A stretch of DNA of 64,000 nucleotides, from NCBI GenBank assembly GCA_910577995.1, contig CAJTND010000002.1:64514-128513 (forward strand). Reading direction: 5' to 3'. Position numbers and translations under genes: made by a program. The notes under the pieces were generated by a model. It had not been told where the DNA came from. It worked only from the letters and a program-made list of their open reading frames with translations, and made no database searches. Shown piece by piece: positions 49,439-57,350 of the stretch; the first letter of the stretch is position 1; every line of letters begins with the position of its first letter. This stretch comes from an uncultured Christensenella sp. (GTDB taxonomy: Bacteria; Bacillota; Clostridia; Christensenellales; Pumilibacteraceae).

Positions 49439-52400
49439 ATGTACAAGAAGGTTGCCGGCTATGACCCGGTGGAGCTGGAAAAAGGCGTTTCCGAGTTCTG
49501 GAAGAAAAACGACGTATTCAACAAAAGCATAGAAAACCGCGAGGGCGGGAAAGAGTTCTCGTTCTACGACGGACCTCCGACGGCAAACGGCAAGCCGCAC
49601 GTCGGGCATGTTTTGACGCGCTCGTTCAAGGATATAATACCGCGCTATCACACGATGAAGGGCGAGCACGTTTTGCGCAAAGCCGGCTGGGACACTCACG
49701 GTCTGCCCGTCGAGCTCGAGGTCGAGAAGTCGCTCAATATCGACGGCAAGCAGGATATAGAAAAGTACGGCGTCGAGCCGTTCATAGAGAAATGCAAGCA
49801 GTCCGTTTGGAAATACAAATCGGAATGGGAGCGCATGTCCGAGCGCGTCGGTTACTGGGCGGACATGGAGCATCCTTACGTTACCTACGACGATAATTAC
49901 ATCGAGTCGGTGTGGTGGTCGTTAAAGACCATATTCGACCGCGGGCTTATCTACAAAGGGCATAAGATAGTGCCGTACTGCCCGCGTTGCGGAACGGCGC
50001 TCTCGTCGCACGAGGTCGCGCAGGGCTATAAGGACGTTACGGAAAAGACCGCCGTCGTCGGGTTCGAGTCCGACTTCGAGGGCGGGTGCTTCTTCCTCGC
50101 CTGGACGACTACGCCCTGGACGCTCCCGTCCAACGTCGCGCTGTGCGTAAATCCCGAATACGATTACGTGCTTATCGAGGCGGAAAAGGACGGCGTTAAA
50201 AACAGATATGTTTTGGCTGAGGAGCTTGTCGGAAAGCATTTCGAGACGCATACCGTCGTAAAACGGTTTAAGGGCAAACAGCTCGTCGGCGCGCACTATG
50301 CGCCGCTGTACCGCACATATAACGGCGACAAAGACTGCTATCGCGTAGTAGCCGACGGCTACGTCACGCTGTCCGAGGGCACGGGCATAGTCCACATCGC
50401 GCCCGCGTTCGGCGAGGACGATTCGCGCGTCGGACGCGACAACGACCTGCCGCTCGTTCAAACAGTAGACGAGCGCGGACGGTTCACCGAGCTCGACTCG
50501 CTCAAAGGCGTGTTCTGCAAGGATGCGGACAAAGAGATACTCAAAGATCTCAAGACGCGCGGTCTGTTGCTTTCCGCGCCGACGGTGACGCACAGCTACC
50601 CGTTCTGCTGGCGGTGCGATACGCCGCTACTGTATTATGCGCGGTCGAGCTGGTTCATCAAGACCACCGCCGTCAAAGATAAGCTCATCAAAAACAACGC
50701 GTCCGTCAAGTGGCATCCGCCCGCTATCGGCTCGGGACGAATGGGCAACTTTTTGGAAAACGTCATCGATTGGGGCTTGTCGCGCGACAGGTATTGGGGC
50801 ACGCCTCTGCCTATATGGGTGTGCGACGGCTGCGGCAAGACGGAGGCGATAGGCTCGAAAGCCGAGCTCAAACAAAAGTGCGGCATCGACGGCGATATCG
50901 AACTGCACAAGCCGTACGTCGACAACGCGACTTACAAATGCTCTTGCGGCGGTACGATGCGCCGCACGCCCGAGGTCATCGACTGCTGGTACGACTCGGG
51001 CAGTATGCCATTCGCGCAGTACCACTATCCGTTCGAGAACAAAGAAGTATTCGACGCGACTTTCCCCGCGAACTTCATTTCCGAGGCGACCGACCAAACG
51101 CGCGGCTGGTTCTATACGCTGCTCGTCATATCGACGCTTCTTTTCGACCGCGCGTCGTTCAAGAACTGCCTTGTCCTCGGGCTTGTCGCCGACGAGCACG
51201 GGCGCAAGCAGTCCAAGCATCTCGGCAACGTCGTAGACCCGTTCTCGGTGCTCGACGTTACGGGCGCGGACGCGGTGCGCTGGTATTACTACACCAATTC
51301 CGCGCCGTATCTGCCGTCGCGGTTCTATCAAAAGGCGGTAGTCGAGTCGCAAAACAAGTATCTCGGGACGCTGTTCAATACGTACGCGTTCTATGTGATG
51401 TACGCGGATATAGACAGCTTCGACCCGACTAAGGTCAACAAAAAGAAAGTCGAATACTCGCTGCTCGATAAGTGGTTGCTGTCCGAGCTCGGCGCGCTCG
51501 TGCGGTTCGTCGACAAGGGACTTGCCGATTACAAGGTGTACGAGTCGGCGCGCGCGATAGGCGACTTTACCGAGAAGCTGTCCAACTGGTATGTGCGGCG
51601 CTCGCGCGAGCGGTTCTGGGGCGGCGGCATGAGCGCGGACAAGACCGCGGCTTTCTATACGCTGTATACAGCGCTCGTCACGGTCGCAAAGCTGACCGCG
51701 CCGTTCACTCCGTTCATAGCGGAGGAGATATATCAAAACATCGTTCGTACCGTCGACGGCAAAGCGCCGCTGTCGGTGCACATGACCGATTTTCCCAAGG
51801 CCGCCAAGAGTGACGTCGACGAAAAGCTTTCGCGCGATATGGCTCGGGTCATCACGGCGGCGGAGCTCGGGCGCGCCGCGCGAAACAAGAGCGGCATAAA
51901 GAACCGCCAAACGCTGTCGCGCGTGATAGTGGCGGGCGAGTTCCCGGAGGAATATTCCGATATACTCGCCGACGAGCTGAACGTCAAGGAAGTATCGCTC
52001 GGCGGCGCGGGCGAGCTGACGAGCTACGAGGTCAAGCCTCAGCTCAAGACCGTCGGTCCCAAGTACGGCAAGGCGGTCGGCGCGATACGCGCGCACCTCG
52101 CGGCAAACGGCGACGTTGCGGCGCGCACCGCGCTCGGCGGCGGGGTCTATGTCTTTGAGGTCGACGGGCAGAAGATAGAGCTCGGCAAGGACGATATGCT
52201 TATAACTACGTGCGGCGCGGAGGGGTACTCGGTCGAGACCGATACCGATATGACCGTCGCGCTCGACACCGAGCTTACCGACGAGCTTATAAAAGAAGGC
52301 TGTGCGCGCGAGCTTATCTCCAAGATACAGACGCAACGCAAAACGCTCGGCTTTGAGGTAACCGACCGCATCGCGCTATATTACCGAGCGGACGCGTTCA

Positions 52401-52555
52401 TTGACGAGGTGTTCAAAGAGCACGGCGATCGCATCGCCAAGGTGACGCTTGCCGTCAAGACCGATAGGCTGGAAAACGCCAAGCATCTCGGCAAGAGCGC
52501 AATGCCGAACGACGTCAACGGGCACAACGTGCTCATAGCTCTCGAAAAATGTTAG
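49439..52555 (+). CDS. ileS: Isoleucyl-tRNA synthetase (long, IleS2-like)
   Basis: 1038 residues with AAGGAGA before the ATG. The class I HIGH motif reads PHVGH in DGPPTANGKPHVGHVLT. The KMSKS loop reads KQSKH (near 589). CPRCGTAL and a second cysteine pair (VCDGC, KCSCGG) suggest zinc binding. Tryptophan-rich WTTTPWTLPSN belongs to the editing domain. The length and sequence style match the eukaryote-like IleS2 class, which is often less sensitive to mupirocin; that property is not shown here. No T-box leader precedes it. Confidence 0.94.
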   Translation: MYKKVAGYDPVELEKGVSEFWKKNDVFNKSIENREGGKEFSFYDGPPTANGKPHVGHVLTRSFKDIIPRYHTMKGEHVLRKAGWDTHGLPVELEVEKSLNIDGKQDIEKYGVEPFIEKCKQSVWKYKSEWERMSERVGYWADMEHPYVTYDDNYIESVWWSLKTIFDRGLIYKGHKIVPYCPRCGTALSSHEVAQGYKDVTEKTAVVGFESDFEGGCFFLAWTTTPWTLPSNVALCVNPEYDYVLIEAEKDGVKNRYVLAEELVGKHFETHTVVKRFKGKQLVGAHYAPLYRTYNGDKDCYRVVADGYVTLSEGTGIVHIAPAFGEDDSRVGRDNDLPLVQTVDERGRFTELDSLKGVFCKDADKEILKDLKTRGLLLSAPTVTHSYPFCWRCDTPLLYYARSSWFIKTTAVKDKLIKNNASVKWHPPAIGSGRMGNFLENVIDWGLSRDRYWGTPLPIWVCDGCGKTEAIGSKAELKQKCGIDGDIELHKPYVDNATYKCSCGGTMRRTPEVIDCWYDSGSMPFAQYHYPFENKEVFDATFPANFISEATDQTRGWFYTLLVISTLLFDRASFKNCLVLGLVADEHGRKQSKHLGNVVDPFSVLDVTGADAVRWYYYTNSAPYLPSRFYQKAVVESQNKYLGTLFNTYAFYVMYADIDSFDPTKVNKKKVEYSLLDKWLLSELGALVRFVDKGLADYKVYESARAIGDFTEKLSNWYVRRSRERFWGGGMSADKTAAFYTLYTALVTVAKLTAPFTPFIAEEIYQNIVRTVDGKAPLSVHMTDFPKAAKSDVDEKLSRDMARVITAAELGRAARNKSGIKNRQTLSRVIVAGEFPEEYSDILADELNVKEVSLGGAGELTSYEVKPQLKTVGPKYGKAVGAIRAHLAANGDVAARTALGGGVYVFEVDGQKIELGKDDMLITTCGAEGYSVETDTDMTVALDTELTDELIKEGCARELISKIQTQRKTLGFEVTDRIALYYRADAFIDEVFKEHGDRIAKVTLAVKTDRLENAKHLGKSAMPNDVNGHNVLIALEKC

Positions 52556-53406
52556 CCCCCGATTGGAATGAGTACAAGATACTCGGCACGGGCGACGGCT
52601 TGAAGCTCGAGCGATGGGGCGATATCACGCTGTTGCGCCCCGACCCTCAGGCGATATGGCGCGCGACCGTAGATTACGGCAAGTTCGATGCGCACGCGCG
52701 TTACGAGCGCGACAGGCGCGGCGGCGGCAAGTGGATAGTCCATAAACCTATGCCCGAGGAGTGGACGATAGGCTGGCGCGAATATAAGTTCGCCGTCAAG
52801 CCGACGGGGTTCAAGCATACAGGGCTTTTCCCCGAACAGGCAGTCAACTGGGCAAAGACCTCGGAAACGGTCGATGCGGAGGTCGGGCGCGGACGCCGCC
52901 CGCGCATACTCAATCTTTTCGCGTATACGGGCGCGGCGACGGCGGTGCTCGCAAAACGCGGCGCGGCGGTAACGCACGTCGACGCGGCTAAGGGCATGGT
53001 CGAGCGCGCCAAAAAGAACTGCACGCTTAATGCCGTTCCCGAGCAAAACACGCGGTTCATAGTCGACGACTGCAAGAAGTTCGTCGCGCGCGAGATAAAG
53101 CGCGGCAAGACCTACGACGCGGTGATCATGGATCCGCCGAGCTACGGCAGAGGCGCGTCGGGCGAAGTGTGGCGCATGGAGGACGATATATTCGATCTCG
53201 TCAAGCTGTGCGCGTGCGTGCTCGGCGACGCTCCGATATTTTTCCTTATCAACAGCTATACTACGGGCTTACAGCCGCAGACGATAGAAAATATCCTCAC
53301 GCTGACCATGCCGCGCGGCACGGTCGAGGGTTACGAGGTGTGCCTGCCTACCGAGAGGAGCGTTCCGCTCCCGTGCGGTTGCAGCGGATCATGGAGGTGC
53401 AAATGA
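52549..53406 (+). CDS. Class I SAM-dependent methyltransferase (RlmI/RlmK-like)
   Basis: 285 residues, ATG 52549 overlapping the end of ileS. SAM-binding NLFAYTGAATAVLAKRGA (near 122) and catalytic MDPPSYGRG (near 195) resemble the C-terminal domain of 23S rRNA cytosine-C5 methyltransferases (COG1092). An N-terminal PUA domain is absent, and residues 1-110 form a small beta-rich region (LLRPDPQAIW). The target is probably rRNA, inferred from family. It overlaps the following pseudouridine synthase gene by 4 nt. Confidence 0.85.
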   Translation: MLAPDWNEYKILGTGDGLKLERWGDITLLRPDPQAIWRATVDYGKFDAHARYERDRRGGGKWIVHKPMPEEWTIGWREYKFAVKPTGFKHTGLFPEQAVNWAKTSETVDAEVGRGRRPRILNLFAYTGAATAVLAKRGAAVTHVDAAKGMVERAKKNCTLNAVPEQNTRFIVDDCKKFVAREIKRGKTYDAVIMDPPSYGRGASGEVWRMEDDIFDLVKLCACVLGDAPIFFLINSYTTGLQPQTIENILTLTMPRGTVEGYEVCLPTERSVPLPCGCSGSWRCK

Positions 53407-54629
53407 CGGACGACGTAACAAACGGCGGCGACGGCAAAAAGCCGACCGACGACCGTTACGGCAAGAGCGGCAAGCCGTACGGTAACGGCGAGCGAAAGCC
53501 GTTCGATAAGAATAAAAAGTTCGGCGAGCGTAAGAACTACGGCGGACGTAACAACGACCGCGGCTACGGCGAGAAGCGTTACGGCGACAAAGACGGACGC
53601 AAGCCGTATGACGGCAATAAGAAGTTCGGCGAGCGCAAGAGCTACGGCGATAAGGACGGACGCAAGGAATACGGCGATCGCGGCGAGAGGAAAAGCTACG
53701 GCGGACGCTACAACGATCGCGGTGGCTACGGCAAGACCGATCGGCGCGGACGCGGCGGAGAAATGGCGGACAATGCCGACGGCGAAAAGCCGCAGGAGAC
53801 CGCGCAGCCCTCGACCAAGATAAAGCTCAGGCTGGATGTCAAGGACGTAGTAAGACCGCGGGCGGCGGAGACAGGGTCGGAGGCGGGAGCAACGGACGAC
53901 GGCGAGTTCAAGCCGACGGTGCTTTTCGAAGACAATCATTTGCTCGTTGTGGTCAAGCCGCAAAACATGCCGACGCAGGGCGACGAGAGCGGCGATCCCG
54001 ATCTGTTGTCGTCGCTCAAAGAGTACCTTGTAAAAAAATACGACAAGCCGGGCGAGGCGTATCTCGGGCTTTTGCACAGGCTCGACCGACCGACGGGCGG
54101 CGTGATGGTCTTTGCCAAAACGTCCAAGGCGGCGGCGCGGCTGTCCGAGCAGATACGCGCGGGCGATCTCGAAAAGACGTATGCCGCGGTCGTCGTCGGC
54201 AGACCCAACCGCAACGGACGCGTCGAGCACTATCTGTTAAAGGACGAAAAGACCAATACGGTGACGCTCGCGCCGTCGACGCTCGAGGGCGTCAAGCGCG
54301 CGGTTTCCGATATCAACGTCGTGCAGGAGAGCGGGGGGCGTTCGCTCGTTTCCGTCAAGCTTTTGACGGGCAGGACGCACCAGGCGCGCGTTCAGCTCAA
54401 AGCGCTCGGCTCGCCGATAGCAGGCGACGCCAAGTACGGCGGCGATAAGTACGTGCCGACGCCGCACCTCGCGCTGTGGGCGTATCGGCTCAGCTTTGCG
54501 CATCCCGTGACGGGCGAGCCCATGACGTTCCTTTGCGAGCCGCCGGCGGAGCGGCCGTGGAGCGAGTTCAATACCTCCGCGCTCGTGGACGTCGATCGTC
54601 CCGTCGAGCACGGCTACAACATCAAATAA
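53403..54629 (+). CDS. RluA-family pseudouridine synthase with an RGG-like N-terminal tail
   Basis: 408 residues, GGAGGTG ahead of ATG 53403. Residues ~15-120 are a low-complexity tail rich in K, R, G, Y, D and N. It contains near-repeats of KKFGERKxYGG and GDKDGRK. The catalytic domain starts near 168 (VLFEDNHLLVVVKPQNMPT) and contains the RluA Asp motif LLHRLDRPTGG (near 223) and GRTHQARVQLKALG. It isomerises uridines in rRNA or tRNA; the exact site is unknown. The tail may add RNA affinity. Confidence 0.92.
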   Translation: MTDDVTNGGDGKKPTDDRYGKSGKPYGNGERKPFDKNKKFGERKNYGGRNNDRGYGEKRYGDKDGRKPYDGNKKFGERKSYGDKDGRKEYGDRGERKSYGGRYNDRGGYGKTDRRGRGGEMADNADGEKPQETAQPSTKIKLRLDVKDVVRPRAAETGSEAGATDDGEFKPTVLFEDNHLLVVVKPQNMPTQGDESGDPDLLSSLKEYLVKKYDKPGEAYLGLLHRLDRPTGGVMVFAKTSKAAARLSEQIRAGDLEKTYAAVVVGRPNRNGRVEHYLLKDEKTNTVTLAPSTLEGVKRAVSDINVVQESGGRSLVSVKLLTGRTHQARVQLKALGSPIAGDAKYGGDKYVPTPHLALWAYRLSFAHPVTGEPMTFLCEPPAERPWSEFNTSALVDVDRPVEHGYNIK

Positions 54630-54651
54630 GGACATTCAAGGAGATAAAGAC

Positions 54652-56070
54652 ATGTTAGACAAAGAGATTTCCAATCTTATAGCGTATGCGGAAACGCACT
54701 TGCTTTTGGACGAGCTCGACGCCGCGCAGGCGACGCGCCGCATACTCTCGACGCTCAAGCTCGACAGCTTTACGCCCGAGGAGGCGGACGCGGAGGAAAT
54801 AGATCAGAGCGTTTCGCCCAATAAATTCCTCGACCCGCTGCTTAAATATGCCGAGGAAAACAAGGTCGGCGACATCGCGTCGGTACGCGCCGCCATCATG
54901 GACGCGCTCAGTCTGAGGCCGTCGGAGATAAACGATCTTTTCTCCGATACCTACGCGGTCAACAAGCAGAAGGCGTTCGACTTCCTTTACGATTACAGCG
55001 TCAAGAACGGTTACGTCGATCTCGATCTCTGCGCCAAGAACGACCGCTGGGAAGCGAAAGAGCTTAAAAGCAATATCGAGGTCATAATCAACCTCATGCC
55101 GTCGGCGACCACGGACGGCTATCCCGAATGTCCGCTCTGCAAAGAGAACGTCGGTTATAAAGACCGTGCGAACATGCGCGCCGTCGTTACCGAGATAGAC
55201 GGCGAGGAATGGTCGTTCAACTACTCGCGGCATCAGTATTTCGATAAGCACGGCGTGCTCGTAAGCGCCGAGCACAGACCGATGACCGACGGCAAGGACG
55301 AGATAAAACGCCTCGCGCTCGCGGCGGACTTTGTCGGTGCGGACGGATTCGTCGGAACTAACGCCGTCGCGGAAAACGGCGGCGCGAAGATAACCGCGTA
55401 CGAGCATTTCCAAACGGGCTTCCGCGATACGCCCATGCTCCGCGCAGGGGTAAATCAAAAGCTCAAATCCAAGGAATACCCCTATCTCGATATGGGCGTC
55501 GTCGATTGGTACGGCACCGTCCTGCGTTTCTCTCACTCCAACCTCGAAAAGACCGTCGAGTTTGCGGACAAGCTCGCTACGGCATGGAAGGGCTATTCGG
55601 ATGAGCGCATAGTCAACACCGACGGCAAAAAGAACTTCTGCAATTTCGTCGTCAGAAAGCAAAACGGCAAATATATCTTCGACGTGGTGCTGCGTTCCAA
55701 CGGCTTGAAAAAGCACAAGACCGCGCCCGAGTACGCCGAGATAAAGACCGACGCGCTTTCCGTTACCGACGTTATGGGCTATATCGTGCTCCCGACGTCG
55801 CTCTCTGAGCGGCTCAGGGAATTGCAGCTCTACCTCGACGGGACCGTTCCGTTCAACGCCGCAGAGCTCCCCGCGCAAATGAAGCCGTTCGGTGAAATGA
55901 TATCGCGCATGATGAAGGAGCAGGGCGGTACGGTGTCCAAGCTCGAAGCCAAGCTCAACGTCCATGACGAAGTGGATATCGCCTGCGAGAAGATACTCGC
56001 GTCCACCGCGGTATTCAACGCCGAGACGATAAAGCCCTTCCTTGAGAAGCTCGATATCGATATCATATAA
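54652..56070 (+). CDS. galT: UDP-glucose-hexose-1-phosphate uridylyltransferase, class II (GalT2)
   Basis: 472 residues, AAGGAGA before the ATG. The class II GalT pattern is clear: YPECPLCKENVGYKDR, FNYSRHQYFDKH, the active-site segment YEHFQTG (near 250) and the end domain with VMGYIVLPTSLSERL. In the Leloir pathway it exchanges UMP between UDP-glucose and galactose-1-phosphate. The first residue of the family HEHFQ motif is Tyr here, while the following nucleophile-position His remains. No galK or galE is adjacent. A hairpin terminator follows. Confidence 0.9.
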   Translation: MLDKEISNLIAYAETHLLLDELDAAQATRRILSTLKLDSFTPEEADAEEIDQSVSPNKFLDPLLKYAEENKVGDIASVRAAIMDALSLRPSEINDLFSDTYAVNKQKAFDFLYDYSVKNGYVDLDLCAKNDRWEAKELKSNIEVIINLMPSATTDGYPECPLCKENVGYKDRANMRAVVTEIDGEEWSFNYSRHQYFDKHGVLVSAEHRPMTDGKDEIKRLALAADFVGADGFVGTNAVAENGGAKITAYEHFQTGFRDTPMLRAGVNQKLKSKEYPYLDMGVVDWYGTVLRFSHSNLEKTVEFADKLATAWKGYSDERIVNTDGKKNFCNFVVRKQNGKYIFDVVLRSNGLKKHKTAPEYAEIKTDALSVTDVMGYIVLPTSLSERLRELQLYLDGTVPFNAAELPAQMKPFGEMISRMMKEQGGTVSKLEAKLNVHDEVDIACEKILASTAVFNAETIKPFLEKLDIDII

Positions 56071-56100
56071 TGTATATTATATAGGAATAGCAATAAGATA

Positions 56101-56126
56101 AAACGCTCCGTTTTCGCGGAGCGTTT
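56101..56126. terminator. Bidirectional terminator between galT and the aldo/keto reductase gene
   Basis: A perfect 10-bp stem AAACGCTCCG / CGGAGCGTTT (56101-56110 and 56117-56126) with a 6-nt loop, between convergent genes. Confidence 0.8.
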
Positions 56127-56174
56127 GTCGTTGCGTAAAAGCTTGTATGTCGGTCGGTATATGACTCGATGGAT

Positions 56175-57113
56175 CTAAGGCAGAGTGTGTCCCGCGGCGC
56201 GGTATATCTCGTACCACTCGGTATCGGTGAGCGGCACGGAGCAGCAGTCTTTGTATCTGAGCATGCGCTCCGCACTCGTCGTGCCGACTATCGCCTGCAT
56301 GTCGGCGGGGTGGTGGAGTATCCATTTTATCGCTATCGCGTCGGGCGTTACGCCGTATTTTTGCGCGAGCCCGCGCAGTGTGAAGTCGAGCGAGAAATAT
56401 TTCTTTTTAGCCGGCTCGGCGAATATCGCGCCCGAGAAAGAAAAACCGTTCTCGTCGGTGAAAGAGCATTGCACGGTGCCGTAAGTCTGGATGGTGACGC
56501 CGTTCTTGCGGCAGTATTCGAGCGCGCCGCCGTCGCGGTCGCACGCCTCGGGCTTGGGCGTGTTTACGTTGATGCCGAAGTCGATGAGCGGACAGTATGT
56601 CGGGCTCATTTGGAGCTGATCAACGTACAGCTTTTGGTTTACGACCGATTGCAGATAGTCGACCTGCTGCGCCGAAAAGTTGCTTACGCCGAAAACCTTG
56701 ACCTTGCCGCTTTTTTGCAGTTCGTCGAAAGCCTGCGCCACTTCGTGCGGGCGCATCAGCGTATCGGGGCGGTGCAACAGAAGTATGTCTATGCTGTCTG
56801 TGCGCAAGCGGCGGAGCGAGCCCTCGACGCTTTCTATGATATGCTTGCGGCTGAGATCGTACTTGCCGCTGCATATCCCGCATTTGGTTTGCAGTACGAA
56901 CTTGCCGCGCAGCGACGGAGCTTTGAGCGCGTCGCCTATCATGCTCTCGCACGTGCCGCCGCCGTAGATGTCCGCATTGTCGAGCGTGTTTACGCCGAGC
57001 TCGAGCGCGGCGTCGAGCAGCCGTTCGACGTCGGCGAGCGGCTTATCGGCTATCCTCATGCAACCGAGGACGAGCCTGCTCGATCTTATTCCTCCGAGAT
57101 CCGAATATTCCAT
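56175..57113 (-). CDS. Aldo/keto reductase
   Basis: 312 residues. The start is placed at ATG 57113 because the -10 box lies just upstream of it. An earlier in-frame ATG would fall inside the promoter. The catalytic tetrad of the AKR barrel is visible: Asp and Tyr in TLDNADIYGGG, Lys in VLQTKCG and His in LLLHRPD. VFGVSNFSAQQ and the NADPH-binding end (GTTSAERM) fit the YdhF-like group. The substrate is unknown. The transcript is predicted to be leaderless. Confidence 0.92.
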   Translation of the reverse strand: MEYSDLGGIRSSRLVLGCMRIADKPLADVERLLDAALELGVNTLDNADIYGGGTCESMIGDALKAPSLRGKFVLQTKCGICSGKYDLSRKHIIESVEGSLRRLRTDSIDILLLHRPDTLMRPHEVAQAFDELQKSGKVKVFGVSNFSAQQVDYLQSVVNQKLYVDQLQMSPTYCPLIDFGINVNTPKPEACDRDGGALEYCRKNGVTIQTYGTVQCSFTDENGFSFSGAIFAEPAKKKYFSLDFTLRGLAQKYGVTPDAIAIKWILHHPADMQAIVGTTSAERMLRYKDCCSVPLTDTEWYEIYRAAGHTLP

Positions 57114-57119
57114 GCGGTC

Positions 57120-57148
57120 ATTGTACCACATAGCGCATGATAATGCAA
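57120..57148 (-). promoter_or_regulatory. Promoter giving a leaderless aldo/keto reductase transcript
   Basis: On the minus strand TTGCAT (57148-57143), 17 bp, TACAAT (57125-57120). The ATG begins 7 nt after the -10 box. Confidence 0.8.
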
Positions 57149-57212
57149 TCGAATTTTAAGGCTCGGCGCGTCTTAATTTTCGAGTTGGCGGCTTGATGTT
57201 CTCTTGAAACTC

Positions 57213-57241
57213 TTGACAAAATTCGCAATGTAATTTATAAT
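57213..57241 (+). promoter_or_regulatory. Consensus promoter of adhE
   Basis: TTGACA (57213-57218), 17 bp, TATAAT (57236-57241). It drives a leader of about 103 nt. Confidence 0.88.
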
Positions 57242-57248
57242 AGACGCA

Positions 57249-57294
57249 ATATCGTCGACGTGGGTCGGCGATATCGACTGCGACGACTGTCGCA
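57249..57294 (+). promoter_or_regulatory. Structured 5' leader of adhE: two hairpins
   Basis: ATATCGTCGAC (57249-57259) pairs with GTCGGCGATAT (57264-57274) through one G-U. TGCGAC (57279-57284) pairs with GTCGCA (57289-57294). Neither is followed by a U-tract. This is the longest leader of any protein gene promoter I could read here, so post-transcriptional control is possible. Confidence 0.45.
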
Positions 57295-57350
57295 ACGGCA
57301 AAAGCCGCTTTACAATGTTATAAAACCAAATAGACGATTACGGAGGTTCT

